From an uncultured Oribacterium sp. (lineage in GTDB: Bacteria > Bacillota > Clostridia > Lachnospirales > Lachnospiraceae), in contig CAMKKZ010000003.1 of assembly GCA_946413525.1 (NCBI GenBank), positions 124,001-188,000 of the forward strand: a DNA stretch of 64,000 nt, written 5' to 3'. Position numbers and translations under genes: made by a program. Below the pieces are notes generated by a model, which did not search any database, was not told the DNA's origin, and worked only from the letters and a program-made list of their open reading frames with translations. Positions 57,365 to 64,000 of this stretch are shown here, in pieces (positions within the stretch are counted from its first letter, which is position 1; each line of letters begins with the position of its first letter).

Positions 57365-59794
57365 TCAAACTGCCACTTTGTTTACAGCCAGCTCCTTCCC
57401 CGCGTCAAGACTCACAGACTCCTTGTACGGGCGGAACAGGCCCCACAGTGCCAGGGCAATTATAACGGCTGCCACAATGGTAAAGGTATTGGCAGAAACC
57501 ACGCCCGTGGCAAGACCGACAAACTGGTAAATGGCCAGGGACACGCAATAGGCAAGTCCGCATTCCCAGGCGATCGCGAAGCAGGTCCACTTCCCATTGT
57601 TCATCTCCCTGCGGATCGCGCCGATGGCCGCAAAGCAGGGGGCGCAGAGCAGGTTGAATGCCAGGAAGCTGTAGGCAGCCGCGCCGGATCCGAAATATGC
57701 CTTGACCTGATCCCAGATTTCCACACCGTCCTCCGCAACCTCGATGGAACCATTAGCCTGCGGGAAAAGGATGCCGAAGGTGGCTACCACATTTTCCTTC
57801 GCCACAAGTCCCGTCACGGCAGCCACGGCGCCCTTCCAGTCGCCCCAGCCCAGGGGCCGGAAAATCCAGGCAACGGAATTCCCGAAGGCAGCCAGCATGC
57901 TCATGCCCAGTTCCTCATCCTCGAGCATCCGGAAGCCGTCCGGCGTGAAGCCGAAATAGGATGTGAACCAGATCAGAATGGTGGAAAGCAGGATAATGGT
58001 TCCGGCCTTCCGGATAAATGAAGATCCGCGTTCCCCAACGCTCTTAAGCACATCAATCAGCCTGGGCATATGGTAGGCGGGCAGCTCCATAACAAAGGGC
58101 GCAGGCTCTCCCGCAAACATCTTCGTTTTCTTCAGCACAATACCGGAAAAGACGATGGCCGCAACACCCATGAAATAGGCTGACCAGCCGACCCATGCGG
58201 AATTGTTAAAGCATGCGCCCGCGAGAAGCGCGATGATCGGGAGCTTAGCTCCGCAGGGGATAAAGGTCGTCGTCATGATGGTCATCCGGCGGTCCCTCTC
58301 ATTCTCAATGGTTCTGGACGCCATCACGCCCGGAACGCCGCAGCCCGTGCCAATCAGCATCGGGATGAAAGACTTGCCGGAAAGCCCGAACTTGCGGAAG
58401 ATCCTGTCCATGATGAAAGCAATCCTGGCCATGTAGCCACAACCCTCCAGGAAGGCCAGGAAAAGGAAAAGCACCAGCATCTGCGGCACAAAGCCCAGGA
58501 CCGCGCCCACGCCGGCCACGATGCCGTCCAGGATCAGGCCCTTCAGCACGTCTCCGGTCCCCAACGCGTCCAGTATGCCCTCAAGAAATGCCGGGATGGA
58601 AGGAATCCATGTGCCGTATTTTGCCGGATCCGGACCCTCCTCACCGATCTCATCCACTACGGCCTTTGCCTCGGAAAGGCTTTCTTCATTAAGGGCTACC
58701 ACCTCTTTTTCGCCGCTTTCCTCATCCTCGAATTCCACCTCGGACTCGCCGGCCTCCCCGGCCTCAAGGATGGCTGATGCCCTCTGGAACCTGCCGTCAG
58801 CCTCGTCAAAAGCCTCCCTTCCGTTTCCGAAAAGATAGAAACCGTCCCCGAAGACCCCGTCGTTCACCCAGTCCGTGGCCATCGTCCCTATGGTCTGAAT
58901 GGAGAAGTAATAAACGATAAACATGACAAGGGCGAAAATCGGGAGCGCGAGCCATCTGTTCGTCACGACTGTATCAATTTTGTCAGACAGGCTCATCTTT
59001 CCGGCGTTCTTCTTCGTATAGGAGCTGCCAATAATCTTCTGAATGTAAAGATACCGTTCATTCGTGATAATGGATTCCGCGTCATCATCCATCTTCTTCT
59101 CGACATCCCGGATAATGGACTCGACATCCAGATCCTTCCCCCCGCCCTTCATGGCGCTGCGGATCTTGTCATCGCGTTCAAAAAGCTTTACTGCAAAGAA
59201 ACGAAGCTCCCCGGCGGGCACGTAAGCCCCCGCCATTTCTTCGATTCTTTCTATTGCGTTCTGCACGTCCTCGGAAAAAGAGTGCACCGGCACTATGTCC
59301 TTCTGCTCCTCTGCCGCCTTGATCGCCGCCTCGGCCGCGTCCCGTACGCCGTCCCCCTTCAATGCGGAGATCTTGACGCACTGGCAGCCCATGGCTTTGG
59401 AAAGCTCATCCAGCCTGATCTCATCCCCATTCTTCGCGACGATATCCATCATATTCACGGCCAGAACCACGGGGATGCCCAGTTCCTTGAGCTGTGTAGT
59501 AAGATAAAGGTTCCTTTCCAGGTTCGTTCCATCCACGATGTTCAGAATCACGTCCGGCCTGTTGTCGATAAGGTAATTCCTGGCCACCACCTCTTCCAAA
59601 GTATATGGGGATAATGAATAGATTCCCGGGAGGTCTGCCACCGTCACGTCCTTATGCCCCTTCAGCTTCCCTTCTTTTTTTTCGACCGTAACCCCGGGCC
59701 AGTTGCCCACATACTGGTTTGAGCCGGTCAGTTGGTTGAACAGCGTCGTTTTTCCGCAATTCGGATTTCCGGCCAATGCAATCGTGATCGCCAT
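57365..59794 (-). CDS. feoB: Ferrous iron transporter FeoB (second system)
   Basis: 809 residues. The N-terminal G domain has GNPNCGKTTLFNQLTG, DLPGIYSLSPY and AVNMMD; a GDI-like helical spacer follows to about residue 270. The membrane part shows the two Gate motifs, GTGCGVPGVMASRTIENERD and CAPCFAAIGAIRREM. An extra acidic loop of about 60 residues (EVEFEDEESGEKEV region) sits after the first helix, as in several clostridial FeoB proteins. Two separate feoA genes precede it on the same strand. It is clearly distinct from the FeoA-FeoB fusion at 30500. Confidence 0.96.
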   Translation of the reverse strand: MAITIALAGNPNCGKTTLFNQLTGSNQYVGNWPGVTVEKKEGKLKGHKDVTVADLPGIYSLSPYTLEEVVARNYLIDNRPDVILNIVDGTNLERNLYLTTQLKELGIPVVLAVNMMDIVAKNGDEIRLDELSKAMGCQCVKISALKGDGVRDAAEAAIKAAEEQKDIVPVHSFSEDVQNAIERIEEMAGAYVPAGELRFFAVKLFERDDKIRSAMKGGGKDLDVESIIRDVEKKMDDDAESIITNERYLYIQKIIGSSYTKKNAGKMSLSDKIDTVVTNRWLALPIFALVMFIVYYFSIQTIGTMATDWVNDGVFGDGFYLFGNGREAFDEADGRFQRASAILEAGEAGESEVEFEDEESGEKEVVALNEESLSEAKAVVDEIGEEGPDPAKYGTWIPSIPAFLEGILDALGTGDVLKGLILDGIVAGVGAVLGFVPQMLVLFLFLAFLEGCGYMARIAFIMDRIFRKFGLSGKSFIPMLIGTGCGVPGVMASRTIENERDRRMTIMTTTFIPCGAKLPIIALLAGACFNNSAWVGWSAYFMGVAAIVFSGIVLKKTKMFAGEPAPFVMELPAYHMPRLIDVLKSVGERGSSFIRKAGTIILLSTILIWFTSYFGFTPDGFRMLEDEELGMSMLAAFGNSVAWIFRPLGWGDWKGAVAAVTGLVAKENVVATFGILFPQANGSIEVAEDGVEIWDQVKAYFGSGAAAYSFLAFNLLCAPCFAAIGAIRREMNNGKWTCFAIAWECGLAYCVSLAIYQFVGLATGVVSANTFTIVAAVIIALALWGLFRPYKESVSLDAGKELAVNKVAV

Positions 59795-59824
59795 AAATAT
59801 CCCATTTCCTTTCTCACAGCATTT

Positions 59825-60049
59825 TCAGTGAAGCTCCACCTCTACCATGTCGGCATCATCCTTTCGTACCGAAAGCTCATAGCCCCGTACCGTCAGCTCG
59901 ATCGGATCCCCCAGCGGGGCGACCTTCTGTACGTGCAGCGCCGTCCCCTTCGTAATGCCCATATCCATAATCCTTCTTTTCACCGCCCCGGCACCTGTCA
60001 GCTTCAAAACCACCGCGTCCTGGCCCGGACGCACATCGCGCAAAGTCAT
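59825..60049 (-). CDS. feoA: FeoA-domain protein (adjacent to feoB)
   Basis: 74 residues forming one SH3-like FeoA domain: MTLRDVRPGQDAVVLKLTGAGAVKRRIMDMGITKGTALHVQKVAPLGDPIELTVRGYELSVRKDDA. FeoA binds and supports FeoB at the membrane. It lies 30 bases upstream of feoB; ribosome site GGAGAG. Confidence 0.93.
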   Translation of the reverse strand: MTLRDVRPGQDAVVLKLTGAGAVKRRIMDMGITKGTALHVQKVAPLGDPIELTVRGYELSVRKDDADMVEVELH

Positions 60050-60102
60050 AAGCTCTCCCCCTCGCTGTTAACATTAATCATCGCACAATGCTCACAAGCA
60101 TC

Positions 60103-60312
60103 CTAGACGATGATCTTTTTTGCCATATCCCCGTCAATGGCTATTCTTGATTCCTTGACATTCACGATCAAATTGCCGTTAATGTAGGATATGACCTTCA
60201 CCATCCCCCCGTTTACAAAACCAAGGCTCTCCAGCCTCTGCCTCACGTTCTCATTTCCGCCAACCTTCTTGATCTCATAATCTTCGCCCGGCCTGCATAA
60301 CGTCAACGGCAT
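60103..60312 (-). CDS. feoA: FeoA-domain protein (first gene of the feo operon)
   Basis: 69 residues from ATG 60312 (MPLTLCRPGEDYEIKKVGG) behind AAGGAG; the frame is open 11 codons further. A second, divergent FeoA domain (RQRLESLGFVNGGMVKVISYINGNLIVNVKESRIAIDGDMAKKIIV). Tandem feoA genes before feoB are common in clostridia. It is separated from the next feoA by 53 bases. Confidence 0.9.
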   Translation of the reverse strand: MPLTLCRPGEDYEIKKVGGNENVRQRLESLGFVNGGMVKVISYINGNLIVNVKESRIAIDGDMAKKIIV

Positions 60313-60359
60313 ACTTTTCTCCTTTCCCACGAGACAGGATTCCAACCCCCTTGTGTTAA

Positions 60360-60410
60360 ATATATGTAACCAAATTTAGATACAACTAACTATGGTGTAT
60401 AAATTAGCAC
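60360..60410. promoter_or_regulatory. Possible metal-regulator box upstream of feoA
   Basis: AT-rich segment with TTTAGATACAACTAACTA, an imperfect palindrome resembling DtxR/IdeR-type boxes (TTAG...CTAA). Position is right for iron control of the feo operon, but the match is weak and no regulator is in the window. Confidence 0.25.
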
Positions 60411-60529
60411 AATCTAACCCATGTGTCAAGTGGCAAGGCAAATAAAACGATAATCAAAATCCGTATCACCTCCTTTAGAAGCTAAAAGAAGGGCCGCAAT
60501 AGCAGCCCTTCCGACTTCATACATTGATT

Positions 60530-60660
60530 TAATGCCGCAGGCGTTGGGTCCCATTTGTGTCGCGTCAGCGGCACAAATGAAGTATGAAAAGCTTGCTTTT
60601 CATACTTGCGGTCATGGAGCCTCGCTCCACAGAAGTTCATGAAGGATTCCCTTCATACTT
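60530..60660 (-). repeat. Family 3 leader repeat upstream of the feo operon
   Basis: Copy with an extra arm: AAGTATGAAGGG...CTTCATGAAC, a GTGGAGC/GCTCCAC stem, AAGTATGAAAAGC, CATTTGTGCCGC and CAACGCCTGCGGCATTAAAT. Polarity faces feoA. The rest of 60346-60832 has no gene. Confidence 0.65.
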
Positions 60661-60832
60661 ATGATTTGAATAATTACTTGTCCATGGCGGGTGGTGTTAT
60701 GTAGTATTCCACCTGACAACATTTTATCTTGCAGTAATCAGAACCTGTATCACCCTGCATAAAGGTCTGGTCTGCTGCATCACCTGAAAGTGTCATTTCA
60801 ACGAAAAAACCTCTTCTGTAAAATCGCTCAGC

Positions 60833-61216
60833 TCAGCGCAGTACAAACTGCGAAATAAACCTGCCGATTTCCGCGATATTCACATTTCCTTTGAATTCAA
60901 ATTTTGCGGTAAAGCCATTGGTGAAGTAAATCTCCAATTCCGAATCCGCCATGATCTCGGCAAATCCCGGTGTCTGAATCGTAAAAAACTGAACCTTGGA
61001 ATAAGGCATGGATGTAAAGGATTTTCTTTTTCCCGTCACTCCCTGCACATCAATCGCGATAATCCGCAGATTTGTGAAAATCAACTGATCCCTGATTGTC
61101 TGGAACGCGGCGGCAATCCCCTCGCCCTGTATCAACAGTCCCATGACCTCCGAACGCACCGTGTTCGGATCGATCGGCTTCAAATTCCATACGGCATCCT
61201 TGTTGAAATTAATCAT
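60833..61216 (-). CDS. Bacterial PH-domain protein
   Basis: 127 residues matching the bPH_1 (PF08000) type: GEGIAAAFQTIRDQLIFTNLRIIAIDVQGVTGKRKSFTSMPYSKVQFFTIQT, then ELEIYFTNGFTAKFEF. A beta-rich pleckstrin-like fold; cellular role in bacteria unknown. Single gene with GGAGGAG ribosome site. Confidence 0.85.
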   Translation of the reverse strand: MINFNKDAVWNLKPIDPNTVRSEVMGLLIQGEGIAAAFQTIRDQLIFTNLRIIAIDVQGVTGKRKSFTSMPYSKVQFFTIQTPGFAEIMADSELEIYFTNGFTAKFEFKGNVNIAEIGRFISQFVLR

Positions 61217-61221
61217 TCTGC

Positions 61222-61370
61222 TCCTCCCTTATTAAAGTGGTTTTGGGGTCACATCAATTGCCGAAATACAACTTCGGTATCGCAGGCCAGACGACTCCTC
61301 CACTATGAAAGTGGTTTTTGGTCGTTTTATTTCTGGCAAACATCTGCGGTTTCTCAGGCCAGACAGCTCC
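61222..61370. repeat. Family 5 sub-units upstream of the PH-domain gene
   Basis: Two stems of the TATTAAAGTGGTTTTGGGGTC / TATGAAAGTGGTTTTTGGTC kind, with GGTATCGCAGGCCAGAC and GGTTTCTCAGGCCAGAC sub-units between them. The remaining sequence to 61490 has no gene. Confidence 0.6.
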
Positions 61371-61490
61371 CATGACTGTCATGTGACCCGATACGCTCTC
61401 TATCACATATTATCATCTGTTTCAACATTATGCAAACAGAATCCCGTCGCGGACCTGTCCAAAGTCCCATCACAGCTCCGAAGCGATTGC

Positions 61491-63596
61491 TCAGCCCTTG
61501 TCCGGCAGGCGTATTTCGTCAATAATGTGGTTCTCAAGATTCCACTGCATCGGGCTGTCGGTTTTTTCCGCCAGGATCACAATGGAAATCCGGGAGTCTT
61601 TTGTCCGTATGATCCTCGCGAATTCCAGACCGCTCATGGAGCTCAGCTCCTGCTGCACGATAAGCATGTCAAAGTCCGTGTCCTCCTCCAGCATGCGGAT
61701 GACAGCCGCCGGCTCACTGTTGCTGTATTCCAATTTGCCGGGCTGCCCATCCAGGAAGAGACGCCACGGAGCAAGCTCCGGGACTCTGCGGCAGACGCAA
61801 AGGCACTTTTTGATCTGACCCCCGGTTTTCCGTTTCAGGACATCCTCTTCCCGCGGAACGACCGGGAAACGCAGCCGGAAGGCAGTCCCCTGTTCCGGAC
61901 CGCTCTCCACCTCAATGCTGCCGCCTGCCTGTTCCGCAAGACTCCGCACGGCGGAAAGGCCAAGACCCGTCCCCTGTCCGCTGCCCTTTGTGGTATAAAA
62001 GGGCTCAAATATATTTTTCCGTACATCGTCACGGATCCCGCAGCCGGAATCCTTCACACACAGTTCCGCCATCCCTTCGCTAATCCTGTAACTTACGACA
62101 AGCTCTTTCCTTTCCGTATCCTCCATTGCCTGAAACGCGTTTTTGCAAAGATTCATAAGGATGTGCTGCATCATGCCCTGCCGTCCCATAAGCCATGCCG
62201 GTTCCCCGTCAAGCTCTGCCTGAAAGCTTATTTTGGCCGGAACCAGTTGCCTGATCACCGATACCGCCTCTTCCACATCCTCTGACAGATTGACCGGCTG
62301 GAAACGGCCTCCCGCATCCATGCGGCTGAAATCCAGAAGCTCCCTGGACAGCTTCGCCGCCTGGCCAACCGATTTCATCATCTCCCTGACCATGATCCTG
62401 CCATCCTCCGTTATCCCCTCATCCCCCTCCAGCATTTCCCCATAGAGCATGACCGGCGTCAGGTAATTATTGAACTCATGGGCAATATGGGCGCTCATAA
62501 GGCCAATGGATTCCAGCCTCTGATAATGCCGTATTTCCTCATTCTGCCTGGCTATCAGCTCCATGCTCCTGTTGATCTTCCGGAGATATGTGATTTCCCG
62601 GTTCTGCGCCTCGCCCCTCGCCAGCATCTTCGTGAACGCGCCAGCCGCCAGCGTCATGGCAAAAAGATAGACCACGGCCAATACGGCCATGATCAGGATC
62701 ATCTGTCCAAGCGGGGCAGACAATTCGGAATAAGGGAGTGTGGAATTCACGATCCACTGCTCCTTCTGCATCCGTACCGTTGTATAAGCCACGATCCTCC
62801 GTATCGGACGGAGTTCCGGATCATCCCATACGTAGGAATCCAGCAGGCCGGTTCCTTCGGGCTGCTTCATCTGCATTTCCAGCCAGCTTTTCAGGCTCCG
62901 AAGGTCAAGCTGCGGGTATACTGTTTCCCGGTCATACAGGGCATCCATCCCGATCTGGTTTTTGGCATGGTGCATAATGATGGCAAGATCCCGGTCTTTC
63001 ACCACGGAATAGCCTCCCCTGCCTATCTTCACCGGAAAGACGATATCCTGATACACCTTGTTTAGATCCATGGCAAAGATCACCACCATGGATTCATCCC
63101 CAATCCATATCCGCTTTCCAATCAACAGCTCATACCATCCCGTATCCGCCAGATATTTCCCCAATATCCCGGCTCCGTCAGAAGCGTTTTCGGCGCAGCT
63201 TACGGAAAAGTCAGGTATCTCGCCTAAGGTAAAGAGGACGGTACCGCCCGCGGAACCGGCTGCATTCCTTGTACAGACGCAGCCACGGTACAATGAATCC
63301 GAAAGCGTGAGGATATTTTCCGCGATTTTTCGTATATCCCCCGCTTGTATGCTTCCGTCCGCCTCCGCCCCCCGGAGGCACAGATCCAGCTTGTCCAGCT
63401 CCTGTCCTATATATTTTTCAAGGCTCGTGCCAATGGTCCTCGCCATGGTCAGAAGCTGGCTTTGTTCCGTCCGTATCAGGCTTTCCCGGTATCGCCGGAA
63501 GCTTACGACATCAATGAAAATGATAACGGCCGAAAGGAGCATGGCGGCAAAAATGATCATGCGGCGGATTCTGCCCTCATCTCCCCCTGTCCTCAT
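61491..63596 (-). CDS. Sensor histidine kinase with Cache-like sensor and degenerate receiver
   Basis: 701 residues, ATG 63596 with AAGGAGG. One N-terminal helix (about 12-31), an extracellular sensor of about 270 residues with Cache-like features (DTGWYELLIGKRIWIGDESMVVIFAMDLN), and a second helix near 300-320. Then an NtrB-type HisKA (AHIAHEFNNYLTPVMLYGEML, phospho-acceptor His) and HATPase (LCKNAFQAM, DSGCGIRDD, GTGLGLSAV). The last 110 residues form a receiver-like domain in which the phospho-accepting Asp position reads LIVQQELSSMSG, so it probably cannot be phosphorylated. The response regulator gene lies immediately upstream. Confidence 0.92.
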   Translation of the reverse strand: MRTGGDEGRIRRMIIFAAMLLSAVIIFIDVVSFRRYRESLIRTEQSQLLTMARTIGTSLEKYIGQELDKLDLCLRGAEADGSIQAGDIRKIAENILTLSDSLYRGCVCTRNAAGSAGGTVLFTLGEIPDFSVSCAENASDGAGILGKYLADTGWYELLIGKRIWIGDESMVVIFAMDLNKVYQDIVFPVKIGRGGYSVVKDRDLAIIMHHAKNQIGMDALYDRETVYPQLDLRSLKSWLEMQMKQPEGTGLLDSYVWDDPELRPIRRIVAYTTVRMQKEQWIVNSTLPYSELSAPLGQMILIMAVLAVVYLFAMTLAAGAFTKMLARGEAQNREITYLRKINRSMELIARQNEEIRHYQRLESIGLMSAHIAHEFNNYLTPVMLYGEMLEGDEGITEDGRIMVREMMKSVGQAAKLSRELLDFSRMDAGGRFQPVNLSEDVEEAVSVIRQLVPAKISFQAELDGEPAWLMGRQGMMQHILMNLCKNAFQAMEDTERKELVVSYRISEGMAELCVKDSGCGIRDDVRKNIFEPFYTTKGSGQGTGLGLSAVRSLAEQAGGSIEVESGPEQGTAFRLRFPVVPREEDVLKRKTGGQIKKCLCVCRRVPELAPWRLFLDGQPGKLEYSNSEPAAVIRMLEEDTDFDMLIVQQELSSMSGLEFARIIRTKDSRISIVILAEKTDSPMQWNLENHIIDEIRLPDKG

Positions 63597-63696
63597 GTCC
63601 TTCCTCCTTCATATGCTCCTGACCAATACTCTCCCGTTCCCACACGCTCCCATCCAGGAAGCGCCCCGTTCCTTTATGCTCCCATTATCATTCCCT

Positions 63697-64000
63697 TCAT
63701 CCATTGGCATCCTCCCGAAGATCCATCATATAACCGATTCCCCGTATTGTCTTCAGGTAAACAGGCTTTTTCGGGTTATCTTCTATCTTGGCCCTTATGC
63801 GTTTTATATACACCGTAATAGTGTTGTCATCCACCACAAAATCATTCCATACCTGGTGATATAACTGCTCCTTTGAAAAAACCTGCCCGGTATTTTCCAG
63901 AAGAAAATGAAACAGCTTGAGTTCCCGGGCGGTGAAAACCAGGGGAACGCCGTTTTTAAAGCATTCCATTTTACGAAGATCTATCCGGAAAGGTCCGCGA
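63697..64000 (-). CDS. OmpR/PhoB-type response regulator, C-terminal part
   Basis: The frame is open to the window edge (101 codons seen). It encodes the winged-helix DNA-binding domain of OmpR-family regulators: LVFTARELKLFHFLLENTGQVFSKEQLYHQVW, VDDNTITVYIKRIRAKI and LKTIRGIGYMMD. The receiver domain lies outside. It ends 100 bp before the kinase gene, so the two form a two-component pair, although NtrB-like kinases more usually pair with other regulator classes. Confidence 0.93.
   Translation of the reverse strand, partial: RGPFRIDLRKMECFKNGVPLVFTARELKLFHFLLENTGQVFSKEQLYHQVWNDFVVDDNTITVYIKRIRAKIEDNPKKPVYLKTIRGIGYMMDLREDANG

Overview
The window looks like a chromosomal segment of a medium-GC Firmicute, most likely a Lachnospiraceae-type clostridium. 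It carries the clustered Firmicute housekeeping genes rapZ-whiA, murB, hprK and a Crh/HPr-like gene, together with secG, a sigI-rsgI pair, two Feo iron systems and strong AGGAGG-type ribosome binding sites. The assignment rests on gene content only; no rRNA is present.

Left part (1-16960). On the minus strand: the 5' two thirds of dnaE, a Crh-like HPr paralogue, a short whiA overlapping rapZ, murB and hprK. Then murI (+), an ABCG-type exporter pair (-), smpB (+) and a sugar-acid type module (-) of an IlvD/Edd dehydratase, a GntP permease and a FadR-type GntR regulator. Middle part (17357-40915): secG, a decayed nuclease gene, two XRE regulators, a TAXI/TRAP uptake system (solute-binding protein, DUF1850, fused permease), a transposase remnant, sigI-rsgI, rubrerythrin, a small double-glycine-leader peptide, a FeoA-FeoB fusion, thpR, a CDF metal exporter, a LexA-like S24 regulator, a GHMP sugar kinase and a polar amino acid ABC importer.

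Accessory island (41104-56083, minus strand). This is the remarkable part. In transcription order it holds a pseudokinase N-lobe ORF; a 1210-residue ORF with kinase C-lobe, TrkA-like Rossmann, RyR-like and Card1/DUF1887-like PD-(D/E)xK nuclease regions; a terminator; a 258-residue orphan; a soluble VirD4/TraG-like ATPase; a ClpP-type protease with intact triad; a 1746-residue homologue of eukaryote-type RNA-dependent RNA polymerases (DFDGD catalytic motif); and a 470-residue orphan. No relaxase, conjugation genes, CRISPR array or Cas genes accompany it. I read it as a candidate conflict (defence-like) system coupling an RdRP-like polymerase to a nucleotide- or RNA-sensing nuclease. The kinase and Rossmann ORFs are split at an 8-G homopolymer, so a one-base change would fuse them into a single protein of about 1423 residues.

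Right part (56354-64000, minus strand): tRNA-Pro(AGG) with promoter and terminator, the second Feo operon (feoA, feoA, feoB, then an FeoB-associated Cys-rich protein), a bacterial PH-domain protein, a Cache-type sensor kinase and the C-terminal half of an OmpR-type response regulator cut by the window edge.

The window is unusually rich in short non-coding repeats. Two MITE-like families (194 bp and 164 bp) sit between perfect 8-bp target duplications. A leader-type element precedes several start codons. A CGCAG palindrome sits next to terminators. A 69-bp palindromic unit occurs both between genes and, in frame, inside rsgI and the RdRP-like gene.
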